A stretch of 44,645 bases of DNA from Fastidiosipila sp. (GTDB taxonomy: Bacteria > Bacillota > Clostridia > Saccharofermentanales > DTU023). A program made the position numbers and the translations under genes. Of the stretch, positions 23,134-32,188 are shown piece after piece. Every line of letters starts with the position of its first letter. The stretch's first letter is position 1. Below the pieces are notes generated by a model that saw only the letters and a program-made list of their open reading frames with translations, ran no database searches and was not told the origin of the DNA. The stretch spans positions 1 through 44,645 of the forward strand of contig DUQI01000028.1 in the NCBI GenBank assembly GCA_012837885.1, given 5' to 3'.

Positions 23134-24020
23134 AAACAACGTATCCCGGGATTTCCTCCCGACTGGTAGGCGGCGCGATCTATACGGTGATATTGGTCGT
23201 CGCCGTTTCCTTAGGCTTTCTCAGCCGATTCGTACCGCTTGGTTTTTTCCTGCTCGTGTCCTTACTGATGGCCGGCGAAGTCCTTAAAGCGCTCTCCATA
23301 AAAATACTTGGAGTCACTTTGTTGCCCGCTTTGGGCGGTATGCTCTTCATCCTGATTCCGCCTTTGCTCTGGCTCGATAGCAGAGCGATCTGGCTCACAA
23401 AGGCCGGTACGAGCGTCGCCGTCTCGCTTCTTTTACTCGGTGTATTTGCGCTTTTTACCGCTATGTCGCATCTGGTCCGCCGCGGCCACGCCGAGTTGTC
23501 CGCTGCCGTCTCGGCGGCAGGCACCGCGCTCTACGTCTTCGGTGCCTTTTCCGTGCTCGCACCGCTTCTTTTGTTTGTACCGCGGGGGTTGATCTGGCTC
23601 ATTTTGGCGCTCTTGGCTCCGGCCATAAGCGACGTGTTCGCCTATTTCGGAGGCGTGCGCTTCGGCAAGAAAAAAATTGTGCCAAACCTTTCACCGTCAA
23701 AAACCTGGAGCGGGACGCTGTTCGGTGTGCTCGGCAGCGTATTGCTCAGCTTGATCTTTTTTCTCGTCTGGCTTAAACCGGCGGCGCTACCGTCGTTTTG
23801 GTCTCGCTTGCTACTCGCCGTCGTCAGCGGCATCTTACTCTCTCTCGTCTCGCAGGCAGGCGATTGGTTCGCCTCGGCGATCAAGCGCTTCGTCGGGATC
23901 AAGGATTTTTCCACTTTGATTCCGGGCCACGGTGGACTGTTCGACAGGCTCGACAGTTTCCTGCCCGTGTTGCCGACCGTATTCTTGCTCAGTCTTTACG
24001 TCGAGGCGGTGCTCTCTTGA
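23130..24020 (+). CDS. cdsA: Phosphatidate cytidylyltransferase
   Basis: 296 residues from a GTG start with GGAGG upstream. About eight membrane segments are present. The family signature is complete near the C-terminus: SAIKRFVGIKDFSTLIPGHG followed by GLFDRLDS. The enzyme makes CDP-diacylglycerol, the precursor of membrane phospholipids, from the phosphatidic acid that PlsC produces. The stop overlaps the TTG start of dxr. Confidence 0.95.
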   Translation: MKTTYPGISSRLVGGAIYTVILVVAVSLGFLSRFVPLGFFLLVSLLMAGEVLKALSIKILGVTLLPALGGMLFILIPPLLWLDSRAIWLTKAGTSVAVSLLLLGVFALFTAMSHLVRRGHAELSAAVSAAGTALYVFGAFSVLAPLLLFVPRGLIWLILALLAPAISDVFAYFGGVRFGKKKIVPNLSPSKTWSGTLFGVLGSVLLSLIFFLVWLKPAALPSFWSRLLLAVVSGILLSLVSQAGDWFASAIKRFVGIKDFSTLIPGHGGLFDRLDSFLPVLPTVFLLSLYVEAVLS

Positions 24021-25183
24021 ATATCGCAGTACTCGGCTCCACCGGTTCGATCGGCACGCAGGCGCTCGACGTTATTGCGTCGCTCGGGTATGCGGCGACC
24101 GGGCTTTCGGCCGGTAAAAATATCGAGCTTTTAAGCGAACAGATCGCCGCCTTTCAGCCGCAGATTGTTTCGGTCGAAAATGAAGAAAAAGCAGATGAAT
24201 TGAAGAAGCTTTTGACTGCGCGTCGGATCTTCCCCCTGCCGGAGATCGTCTACGGCGATACCGGTGTCATCAAGGTGGCCGTCCAGTCGTCGGCCGACCG
24301 TGTGCTCGCTGCGATCAGCGGCTTTGCCGGCATGCCGCCCGTATTGGCTGCCGTGCGTGCCGGCATCGATGTCGCGTTGGCCAATAAGGAAACCTTGGTC
24401 TCGGCAGGCGAACTGGTGATGGCGGAAGCGAAAGCGAAAAATGTCGCCATCTTGCCGGTCGACAGTGAACACGCAGCGATCTTTCAGTGTCTCCAGGGGA
24501 AGACACTATCGCCGGAGGACAAGATATTCCTGACTTGTTCCGGCGGACCGTTCTTCGGTAAGAGAAGGCAACAGTTGGTCGATGTTTCGGTGGAAGATGC
24601 ACTCTCGCATCCGACCTGGAATATGGGGAGGAAAATATCCATCGACTCGGCGACCTTGATGAACAAGGCACTCGAAGTGATCGAGGCGGTCAGGCTGTTT
24701 GCTGCGAAGGCGTCCCAAGTGGACGTCGTGATCCATAAAGAGAGCGTCATCCACTCGATGGTCTCCTTTGCCGACCGCTCCGTCTTGGCGCAACTCGGCT
24801 TACCAGACATGCGCCTCGCGATCTTTCAGGCGCTCACCTATCCGGAGACAAAACGAAATGATCTGCTGCCCGTCTTTGATCCCTTCGATCCGCGGGCGTC
24901 ATCATTGACCTTCGCTCCGGTCGATGCCGAGACCTTTCCGGCGATCGAGCTCGCGAAAGAAGCGCTCTCTCTCGGCGGCTTGATGCCGCTCGTCCTGAAT
25001 GCGGCAAATGAGGCGGCCGTGGCGCTTTTTCTCGAAGAAAAGATCACTTTTTTTCAGATTTATGACATCATTTCGCGCAGTTTAGCCACATATCGTGTCT
25101 GGAGTGCCACAACCTCGGCCAATCCTGATGATATGATGGATCTGCACCGCGGTGTGATGGAGGATATACGCCGCTCGACGTGA
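24017..25183 (+). CDS. dxr: 1-deoxy-D-xylulose 5-phosphate reductoisomerase
   Basis: 388 residues from a TTG that overlaps the cdsA stop (TTGA), with GAGG about 10 bases upstream; an in-frame extension further up lies inside cdsA and is rejected. The enzyme makes MEP from DXP with NADPH. Family marks are VLGSTGSIGTQALDVI, ANKETLVSAGELV, LPVDSEHAAIFQCLQG, TCSGGPF, TWNMGRKISIDSATLMNKAL and VIHKESVIHSMV. With ispG and ispH in the same window it shows that this organism uses the MEP route. Confidence 0.95.
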   Translation: MNIAVLGSTGSIGTQALDVIASLGYAATGLSAGKNIELLSEQIAAFQPQIVSVENEEKADELKKLLTARRIFPLPEIVYGDTGVIKVAVQSSADRVLAAISGFAGMPPVLAAVRAGIDVALANKETLVSAGELVMAEAKAKNVAILPVDSEHAAIFQCLQGKTLSPEDKIFLTCSGGPFFGKRRQQLVDVSVEDALSHPTWNMGRKISIDSATLMNKALEVIEAVRLFAAKASQVDVVIHKESVIHSMVSFADRSVLAQLGLPDMRLAIFQALTYPETKRNDLLPVFDPFDPRASSLTFAPVDAETFPAIELAKEALSLGGLMPLVLNAANEAAVALFLEEKITFFQIYDIISRSLATYRVWSATTSANPDDMMDLHRGVMEDIRRST

Positions 25184-25219
25184 CGCTTTGAACGTAGCGT
25201 TGAGCTGCACAGGAGTTTT

Positions 25220-26545
25220 ATGACTATTTTAGGCATTGTGGTGGGGATCTTACTCCTCAGCCTGATCATGATTTTGCACGAACTCGGCCATTATCTGGTC
25301 GGCAAACGTCTCGGTTTCAAGATAGAACAGTTTTCGCTGTTTATGGGCCCCGTCCTCTTTGAACGGGTGAGAAACGGTGTACGTTTCAATATCAAAGCGT
25401 TCCCGATCGGCGCTTCGGTCAGCTTCGCCGGTATGGATGAAGCGATCGAGGGGCAGACGACGACGGAGACAAGCCGGACCGATCCGGGACTGTTTTACAA
25501 CCGTCCGCGCTGGATGCGCGCTCTGGTCATCGCTGCCGGTCCCGTCGTCAACTTCCTTTCGGCCATCCTGGTCTTTGCGATTATGTTTATGGCGATGGGT
25601 GTCGCCGTACCGACACAAGGTGAGATCGATCCGGCAAGCCATGCGGCGATGGCCGGTATCGAGCCTGGTGACACCTTGTATTCGATCGATGGCAAGCGCA
25701 TCCGTACCCAATTCGATCTCAGCATGGTCGACCTGATGCGAGACGACAAAGCACCGGTGACGGTCGAATACATCGACCGAACGGACAATCTGAAAAAATC
25801 GGCCGTTTTCACGCCGGAGATTATCGACACGAGATATATGCTCGGCATATCCTACGTCGAAGAAGGCGGTCGTTTTATGTTGACCAATGTCGACCCGCGG
25901 TCGAACGACGGAAATCCGGTGCTTCGTCCGGGAGACCAGATTGTCGCGATCGACGGCGTGCCGTTTTCGCGCGACGAGTCGATCTCCGATCTTTTGAATC
26001 AATCGGGTGGTAAGACGCTCGCGGTCGATATCGTGCGAGACGGTAAAGAAGAACAAGTCGAGATGGCAACGGTGCAGATGGATGTCTACCGGCCGCTCGG
26101 CGTATCGATGACCCTGTCTCGTTCGTTCGGTGATGCGATAATGCAGGGGCTGCATACCCCGTGGTCGATCGTCAAAAGCTCGGTTGGCGCGCTGTCGATG
26201 ATGTTTTCCGGTCAGCTATCGGCCAGAGATAATCTGACGGGGCCGATCGGCATCGTCAATATGGTCGGCGATGTCGTGAAGAACGAGTCGGTCGATATCG
26301 GCGTCAGACTCGGCCAGTTGGCTATGCTCTTCGGTCTGATCTCGGTCGCCGTCGGCTTCACGAATCTTCTGCCGATCCCGCCGCTCGACGGTAACCATCT
26401 GGTGATCTTGGGCGTCGAAGGCGTATTGCGGAAAAACCTGCCGGAGCGCCTCAAGACAGCGATCTCCTATATCGGATTCGCGTTGATCATCGGACTCGCC
26501 GTATTCGTCATCTATCTCGACGTATCGCGACTGATCGGCCGATGA
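25220..26545 (+). CDS. rseP: RIP metalloprotease RseP
   Basis: 441 residues with CAGGAG before the ATG. It is a membrane-embedded site-2 zinc protease with HELGH (H20, E21, H24) in the first helix and NLLPIPPLDGNH near the C-terminus. One or two PDZ-like regions lie between (around 125-200 and 215-280; GIEPGDTLYSIDGKRI and LRPGDQIVAIDGVPF). RseP-type enzymes clip anti-sigma factors and leftover signal peptides. It is the second M50 protease in the window and, unlike the one at 8613, has PDZ domains. Confidence 0.94.
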   Translation: MTILGIVVGILLLSLIMILHELGHYLVGKRLGFKIEQFSLFMGPVLFERVRNGVRFNIKAFPIGASVSFAGMDEAIEGQTTTETSRTDPGLFYNRPRWMRALVIAAGPVVNFLSAILVFAIMFMAMGVAVPTQGEIDPASHAAMAGIEPGDTLYSIDGKRIRTQFDLSMVDLMRDDKAPVTVEYIDRTDNLKKSAVFTPEIIDTRYMLGISYVEEGGRFMLTNVDPRSNDGNPVLRPGDQIVAIDGVPFSRDESISDLLNQSGGKTLAVDIVRDGKEEQVEMATVQMDVYRPLGVSMTLSRSFGDAIMQGLHTPWSIVKSSVGALSMMFSGQLSARDNLTGPIGIVNMVGDVVKNESVDIGVRLGQLAMLFGLISVAVGFTNLLPIPPLDGNHLVILGVEGVLRKNLPERLKTAISYIGFALIIGLAVFVIYLDVSRLIGR

Positions 26546-27600
26546 TCGAAAGACGGCAGACGAAACTCCTTTACGTCGGCGAAGTGCCGGTCGGCGGTCA
26601 GATGCCGATCCCGGTGCAGTCGATGAATAATACGGATACGAGAGACGTCAAAGCGACGCTCGATCAGCTCTATCGTTTGGCGGACGCCGGTTGCGACATC
26701 AGCCGTTTGGCCGTAGCTGACCAGGAAGCCGTCGCCTGTTTACCCGAGATTATTCGCCATTCACCGTTGCCGCTCGTCGCCGACGTCCACTTTGACTATC
26801 GTCTGGCGATCGGCGCGATCGAGGCGGGTATCCATGCGCTTCGCATCAATCCCGGTAATTGGAGCTCGAAAGAAGGCGTACTAAAGGTCGCCTCGTTGGC
26901 CAAGTCGCACCGTATTCCGATCAGGGTCGGCGTCAATGCAGGCTCGTTGAAACGAGAGGTGATCGACCGCTTTGGCGGCGTGAACGCCGAATCGCTCTCG
27001 TTTTCCGCGCTCGACTCCGCGTCGTTGTTGCAAGAACACGGCTTCGACGATATCTGTATTTCCGTCAAAGCGTCCGATCCCGTCTTAATGATCGAGGCGA
27101 ATCGGGAGCTTTCAGCCAAGACCGATTTTCCGATTCATCTCGGCGTGACGGAAGCTGGCACGGCCAGAGAAGGTATTATCCGTTCGAGTGTCGGTATCGG
27201 CGCGCTTTTAGCTGAAGGCATCGGTGATACGATTCGCGTTTCTTTAACCGCCGATCCGGTCGAAGAGATCCGGGTCGGAAAGGCGATCTTAAAATCGCTC
27301 AATCTAACGAATCGCGGCGCGACCCTGATTTCTTGTCCGACTTGCGGACGCACCAAGGTCGGACTGATGGAACTGGCCGAAAAGGTCGAACGTTATCTGG
27401 AGACCGTGACGGCTCCGATCAAGGTGGCGGTGATGGGCTGTGCCGTGAACGGACCGGGGGAGGCGAGAGAAGCCGATATCGGCATCGCCGGCGGCGACGG
27501 CGAATATCTCCTGTTCGCCAAAGGGGAGATCATCGGCAAGGTGAAAGAAGAAGATGTTCTACCGCGTCTGATTGAAGCGATTGAGAAGATCACCAGATGA
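26542..27600 (+). CDS. ispG: 4-hydroxy-3-methylbut-2-enyl diphosphate synthase (GcpE)
   Basis: 352 residues, ATGA overlap with rseP. The enzyme reduces MEcPP to HMBPP using a [4Fe-4S] cluster held by C265 and C268 (SCPTCGR), C300 (MGCAVNGPGEA) and E307. The N-terminal TIM barrel is recognisable by VQSMNNTDTRDVKAT, ADVHFDYRLA and IRVGVNAGSL. It is the penultimate MEP step before the IspH part of the fusion at 12018. Its stop overlaps the priA ATG. Confidence 0.95.
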   Translation: MIERRQTKLLYVGEVPVGGQMPIPVQSMNNTDTRDVKATLDQLYRLADAGCDISRLAVADQEAVACLPEIIRHSPLPLVADVHFDYRLAIGAIEAGIHALRINPGNWSSKEGVLKVASLAKSHRIPIRVGVNAGSLKREVIDRFGGVNAESLSFSALDSASLLQEHGFDDICISVKASDPVLMIEANRELSAKTDFPIHLGVTEAGTAREGIIRSSVGIGALLAEGIGDTIRVSLTADPVEEIRVGKAILKSLNLTNRGATLISCPTCGRTKVGLMELAEKVERYLETVTAPIKVAVMGCAVNGPGEAREADIGIAGGDGEYLLFAKGEIIGKVKEEDVLPRLIEAIEKITR

Positions 27601-29873
27601 TCGTCAAGGTCGCGCTATCCGGCGCGAACCGCGCCTTCGACCAGCCGTTTGATTACTGTGTTCCGGTTGAGCTCGAAAAAAAGCTGCAGGTCGGCCAGAT
27701 GGTCGGTGTGCCGTTTGGCCACCGGAAGAAAGCGACGCCCGGGTATGTCGTCGCCATTTTGGAAGACAGCGAGGTAGCTGACACCAGTCAAGACAAAAAA
27801 AGCGAATTAAAAGCGATCGAATCGCTGTTGACGAAGACACCGGTCGTGACGAATGAACAGTTGCGTCTCGCGGTGGAGATGCGAAAGCGCTATTTTTGCT
27901 CATTCAGCCAGGCGCTCGATACGATGCTGCCGCCCAGGATCAGCGTGAAAGGCGGCGTCAAGACGCGTTACGCGCGGCTCGTTGACCGAGATGCTGTTTT
28001 GGAGATGCTCGAGACGGATGCCTTTCGCAGTCAAGGCCATATCCGGGTCAGTGAACTTTTAATCGATCAGGAGGGCTTGCCGGTCGCTGAGATCAAAGCG
28101 GCCGCCGATGTAACCGACAGCGTACTCCAGACACTCGTGAAAAACGAGGTGTTGGAGATCTTCAGCGTCGAGGAAGAGCGGAAAGCACCTGAAGTCGTCC
28201 CTTACGAGAAAGTCAAGGCACCGGCTCTCCGCCCGGCGCAAAAGAAGGCACTCGATATTTTAGAAGACGCGTGCCGGACATCGGGTGAGGGACGTTTGAA
28301 AGAGTATCTGCTGCACGGCGTCACGGGCAGCGGCAAGACGGAAGTGTATCTCCAGCTCGGAGAAAAGCTCTTGCAAGCAGGGAAGAGTGTGATGGTGCTC
28401 GTACCCGAGATCGCTTTGACCCCGCAGATGGAACAGCGCATTCGAAGCCGTTTTGGACTCGACGTCGCGATTTTGCACAGCCGCCTGACCTTGACCGAGC
28501 GCTATGAGGCGTGGCAGCGCATCGCCCGGGGCGACGCGAAAATTGTGGTCGGTGCCAGATCGGCGGTGTTCGCACCGCTCAAAAACATCGGCCTGATCGT
28601 GCTCGATGAAGAACATGAAGCGACCTATAAGTCCGGTATCAAACCGCGCTACCATGCGGCGGACATCGCGCGACTTCGCTGCTTGATGCACGATGCCGTG
28701 CTCTTACTCGGCTCGGCGACTCCGTCGGTCGAATCGTATCAGAGGGCGCGCGACGGACGTTCGACGCTTCTCACTTTGCCGGAGCGGATCGGTCGGGCCG
28801 GTCGCCCGACGATCACCTTGGTCGATATGAAAGGCGTACCGAAAAAAGGCATCCATGCGATCATCTCGGAATCGTTGCAGGACGCTTTAACTGATGCTTT
28901 TTCGCGAGACGAGCAGGCGATGATCCTGATCAACAGAAGAGGGCATGCGAGACTGACGATCTGTCAGTCCTGCGGCCATGTCCTGACCTGCGGCTCCTGC
29001 GAAGTCGCCTTGATTTCACATCTCAATGTACACAGCAAGGTGCAGTCAAAGCGGCTGCTTTGCCACCACTGCGATCGCATCTATCAAAAGCCACCCGCCT
29101 GTCCGTCCTGCGGCGAGGATCAGCTACAGGAAGTCGGTTACGGTACGCAACAGGTGGAAGACGCCCTGAACACGTTGTTTCCCGCCGCCGGTGTAGCCAG
29201 AATGGACCAGGATACGACTGTCAGGCGGCAGAGTCATGCGGCGATTTTGGAGCGCTTTGCGACCGACGAGGCAAAGATCTTACTCGGGACCCAGATGATC
29301 GCCAAAGGTCACGATTTCCCGAATGTAACCGTGGTCGGGATACTGTCTGCCGACCAGCTTTTGAACGGCGACGATTTTCGGGCAGCGGAACGAGGTTTTT
29401 CCTTAATCCTACAGGCGGCGGGCAGAGCCGGTCGCGGATCGCTCCCCGGACATGTCTATATTCAAGCCTACAACACCGAAGACGCGACGCTCAAGCAGGT
29501 GATCGCTCACGATTACGACGCGTTCTTTGAGACGGACGCCGCCTATCGGAAAAGGCTCGGCTATCCGCCCTACAGTCATCTTGGCATCGTGCTTTTCAGT
29601 GGGCATAAAGAGGACGAGACGAAAAAAGCGGCGGAACAGTTTCACAAACTTCTGCAGGAAGCCAAAGCCAGATACGAAAAATATGCCGGTCTGACGCTTT
29701 TGCCGGTCGCCAAAGCACCGCTTTCCCGATTAAGAAATCGTTACCGCTATCGCTTGATTGTGAAAGGTGAAAACCGCCAGTTGATCACCGAGTGGCTGGC
29801 CTTGGTCGACGACACGATGCCGACCGGCCTCGTGTCGCGCGCGATCGATATCGATCCATACTCGATGCTTTAA
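27597..29873 (+). CDS. priA: Primosomal protein N' (replication restart helicase)
   Basis: 758 residues, ATGA overlap with ispG. PriA reloads the replication machinery at stalled forks. After the N-terminal DNA-binding domain come Walker A GVTGSGKT, the DEEH box and GSATPS. The zinc region (CQSCGH...CGSC, then CHHC...CPSCG) and the helicase motifs GTQMIAKGHDFPNV and QAAGRAGRG follow. Eight zinc-binding cysteines are in place. No gap to ispG suggests it is transcribed from the pyrH unit. Confidence 0.95.
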   Translation: MIVKVALSGANRAFDQPFDYCVPVELEKKLQVGQMVGVPFGHRKKATPGYVVAILEDSEVADTSQDKKSELKAIESLLTKTPVVTNEQLRLAVEMRKRYFCSFSQALDTMLPPRISVKGGVKTRYARLVDRDAVLEMLETDAFRSQGHIRVSELLIDQEGLPVAEIKAAADVTDSVLQTLVKNEVLEIFSVEEERKAPEVVPYEKVKAPALRPAQKKALDILEDACRTSGEGRLKEYLLHGVTGSGKTEVYLQLGEKLLQAGKSVMVLVPEIALTPQMEQRIRSRFGLDVAILHSRLTLTERYEAWQRIARGDAKIVVGARSAVFAPLKNIGLIVLDEEHEATYKSGIKPRYHAADIARLRCLMHDAVLLLGSATPSVESYQRARDGRSTLLTLPERIGRAGRPTITLVDMKGVPKKGIHAIISESLQDALTDAFSRDEQAMILINRRGHARLTICQSCGHVLTCGSCEVALISHLNVHSKVQSKRLLCHHCDRIYQKPPACPSCGEDQLQEVGYGTQQVEDALNTLFPAAGVARMDQDTTVRRQSHAAILERFATDEAKILLGTQMIAKGHDFPNVTVVGILSADQLLNGDDFRAAERGFSLILQAAGRAGRGSLPGHVYIQAYNTEDATLKQVIAHDYDAFFETDAAYRKRLGYPPYSHLGIVLFSGHKEDETKKAAEQFHKLLQEAKARYEKYAGLTLLPVAKAPLSRLRNRYRYRLIVKGENRQLITEWLALVDDTMPTGLVSRAIDIDPYSML

Positions 29874-29914
29874 TCTCCAGCTTCGATCGAACGTTGTTCA
29901 TGTATCTTAAGCAC

Positions 29915-29944
29915 TCGACCGGACGGGGTTAGCGGTGCTATAAT
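29915..29944 (+). promoter_or_regulatory. Promoter of def with -10 box next to the start codon
   Basis: Perfect TATAAT (29939-29944), 8 bases before the ATG at 29953; -35 TCGACC (29915-29920) with an 18-base spacer. No Shine-Dalgarno sequence lies before the ATG, so the mRNA is probably leaderless or nearly so. Confidence 0.6.
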
Positions 29945-29952
29945 CCGCTGCG

Positions 29953-30459
29953 ATGGCCAGAAGAACGATTCTCATTGAGGGTGATGAAACCCTACGTAAA
30001 AAAAGCCGAAAGGTGACCTCTTTCGACGCGCGACTTGCCGAACTGGTCGCCGACATGTTCGAAACGATGGAGCACAGCAACGGTGTCGGCTTGGCGGCGC
30101 CGCAGGTCGGTATCCTGCGACGCATCTTTGTCATGGACGTCGGTGACGGACCGGTCGTCGCGATCAATCCGGAGCTTACCGCCTTTGAAGGCGAGCAGGA
30201 AGAACTGGAAGGCTGTTTGTCTTTGCCCGGTCTCTACGGCTTTGTCAAACGGCCGGAGAAACTACGGCTCACGGCACAGGATGTGAACGGCGAAACATTC
30301 ACCATGGATCTCGAAGGACTAGGCGCCGTCTGCGCCTGTCACGAGACGGACCATTTGAACGGTGTCTTGTTCAGAGATGTGGCGGAAGGTGAGCTATTCC
30401 GACCTGAAGACATGGAAAAAGCTGAGGAAGACGATCTTAATGCAGAAAATGATGACTGA
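29953..30459 (+). CDS. def: Peptide deformylase
   Basis: 168 residues. It removes the formyl group from new proteins and acts after Fmt, encoded next. The three family motifs are intact: GVGLAAPQVG, EGCLSLPG (metal ligand C88) and HETDHLNG (H130, E131, H134). The acidic C-terminal tail is slightly long. The start has no ribosome binding site; see the promoter entry. Confidence 0.95.
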   Translation: MARRTILIEGDETLRKKSRKVTSFDARLAELVADMFETMEHSNGVGLAAPQVGILRRIFVMDVGDGPVVAINPELTAFEGEQEELEGCLSLPGLYGFVKRPEKLRLTAQDVNGETFTMDLEGLGAVCACHETDHLNGVLFRDVAEGELFRPEDMEKAEEDDLNAENDD

Positions 30460-31387
30460 TCGTCGTTACATCTTTATGGGCACGCCCGCGTTCGCCTCGT
30501 CGATCCTAGAATACCTGCTTAATAAGGGGTTTAAGCCGTTATTGGTGATTACACAACCGGATCGACCGGTCGGGCGAAAAGCGATCTTAACGCCTTCGCC
30601 GGTGAAACAGCTGGCCGTCGAGTATAACGTGGACGTATCGACACCGGAGCGCCTGATGGACGACGATCTGCTTCGGAACATTCAATCGCTGAAACCGGAG
30701 TTTATTGTCACGGCAGCCTACGGCAAGCTTGTGCCATTGGCTCTTTTGGCTATGCCGGAATTTGGTTGCCTTAATGTGCATACGAGCCTTTTGCCGAAGT
30801 ACCGTGGTGCTTCGCCTGTCGCCGCAGCGATTCTCGCCGGTGATAAAGAGACGGGTGTCACGATCATGCAGATGGATCAGGGGCTCGATACGGGGCCGAT
30901 TCTGACCCAAAAGTCAATTCCGATCGATCCCGAGGATACGACCGGTTCGCTGACCGAAAAACTCGCTACGATCGCCGGTCCTTTGCTCATCAAAACACTC
31001 GAAGGCGTTTTAAGCGGCAAGCTGCGCGAGTTGCCTCAAGACGAAACCAATGCTTCTTCGACATCGCTTTTGACGAATAAAGACGGGCTAATGGATTTCA
31101 CGACATCAGCCGTATATCTCGAGAGGCAGGTGCGGGCGATGAAGCCGTGGCCAAAGGCGTACGGATTTCTGGCTGACAGGAAGATCAACGTCGAAAAGGC
31201 TGAAGTGATTTCAGAGGATCGTGTGTCGGAAGCACCGGGTACCATCGTCGGACTCACCGGCGGCATCGATATCGCTTGTGGTCAAGGCGTGCTCCGCCTT
31301 TTGGAGATCGTGCCGGCGGGGAGTAAACGCATGCCGGCGACGGCACTCGCGCACAATTTGACGCTCGGCGATCGCTTCCGGGTCTGA
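30440..31387 (+). CDS. fmt: Methionyl-tRNA formyltransferase
   Basis: 315 residues from the ATG at 30440, chosen because GAGGA lies 11 bases before it; ATGs at 30449 and 30452 are alternatives. It overlaps def by 20 bases. The enzyme formylates initiator Met-tRNA using 10-formyl-THF. Family marks are FMGTPAFASSIL, ITQPDRPVGR and the catalytic NVHTSLLPKYRGASPVAAAI with GVTIMQMDQGLDTGPIL. The C-terminal tRNA-binding barrel is present. def-fmt pairing is universal in this group. Confidence 0.93.
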   Translation: MQKMMTDRRYIFMGTPAFASSILEYLLNKGFKPLLVITQPDRPVGRKAILTPSPVKQLAVEYNVDVSTPERLMDDDLLRNIQSLKPEFIVTAAYGKLVPLALLAMPEFGCLNVHTSLLPKYRGASPVAAAILAGDKETGVTIMQMDQGLDTGPILTQKSIPIDPEDTTGSLTEKLATIAGPLLIKTLEGVLSGKLRELPQDETNASSTSLLTNKDGLMDFTTSAVYLERQVRAMKPWPKAYGFLADRKINVEKAEVISEDRVSEAPGTIVGLTGGIDIACGQGVLRLLEIVPAGSKRMPATALAHNLTLGDRFRV

Positions 31388-31471
31388 TTCGCACTTAAAT
31401 GATATAGAATAGTCGGTGAGGATCTGCATGAGACAAGGTGTTCATTTTTCTTAAGCGGAAGGAGAGATTCA

Positions 31472-32188
31472 ATGTTTGCTGCTTACATGCCTTATTACAC
31501 AATGAACTTCAGTTATATCTGGATTTTGATTCCGGCGATCCTGCTCGGCTTCGCCGCGCAGATGCTCGTCAAAAGCCGATTTAATAAATACAATCAGGTA
31601 CGTGCCGGCTCCGGCTATACGGGAGAAGAAGCAGCCAAACGTATTTTGCGGGAAAACCAGTTGCACGATGTGCGCGTCGAACGCGTGCCGGGAACCTTGA
31701 CCGATCACTACAGTCCGAAGGAGAAGGTGCTTCGCCTGTCAGATTCGACCTACCAGAGTAACTCGATCGCCGCGATCGGGGTAGCTGCGCATGAAGCGGG
31801 ACACGCCGTACAACACGCGACGGGATATATGCCGAATAAGGTGAGAAGTTCTTTGGTACCGGTCGCTCAGATCGGCTCTTCAATCGGTCCCTATCTCGCG
31901 ATCATGGGGCTGATGTTTCAAAGCGGTACCGGAGACCTGTTGTTCAATATCGGCATCATCTTGTATTTGGGTGCACTTTTATTCTTCCTGGTCACCTTGC
32001 CGGTCGAATTCAATGCGAGTAAAAGAGCGATCGCGTCTCTCGACAGCAGCGGCATGCTCTCGACCGAAGAACTGAAGGGCGCAAAAAAGGTCTTGAATGC
32101 AGCCGCCATGACGTATGTCGCGTCAGCATTGACGGCCGTTTTGTCCTTGCTCCGACTGATCCTTATGGCGCGTGGACGTCGCCGCTAA
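31472..32188 (+). CDS. Neutral zinc metallopeptidase, YugP-like membrane protein
   Basis: 238 residues with GGAAGGAGAG before the ATG. An N-terminal membrane segment is followed by the soluble part containing HEAGH (H107, E108, H111), then two or three membrane segments toward the C-terminus. The RVPGTLTDHYSPKEKVLRLS stretch is typical of the family (PF04298). No substrate is established. A weak TAGAAT (31405-31410) upstream may provide a promoter. The gene sits between fmt and rsmB, a position usually without a protease in Bacillus. rsmB begins inside its last codons. Confidence 0.88.
   Translation: MFAAYMPYYTMNFSYIWILIPAILLGFAAQMLVKSRFNKYNQVRAGSGYTGEEAAKRILRENQLHDVRVERVPGTLTDHYSPKEKVLRLSDSTYQSNSIAAIGVAAHEAGHAVQHATGYMPNKVRSSLVPVAQIGSSIGPYLAIMGLMFQSGTGDLLFNIGIILYLGALLFFLVTLPVEFNASKRAIASLDSSGMLSTEELKGAKKVLNAAAMTYVASALTAVLSLLRLILMARGRRR

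Noticed and set aside
23798-24016. N-terminal extension of dxr inside cdsA
   Set aside because: The extension reads as arginine-rich out-of-frame cdsA sequence; the family's conserved N-terminus begins right after the TTG at 24017.
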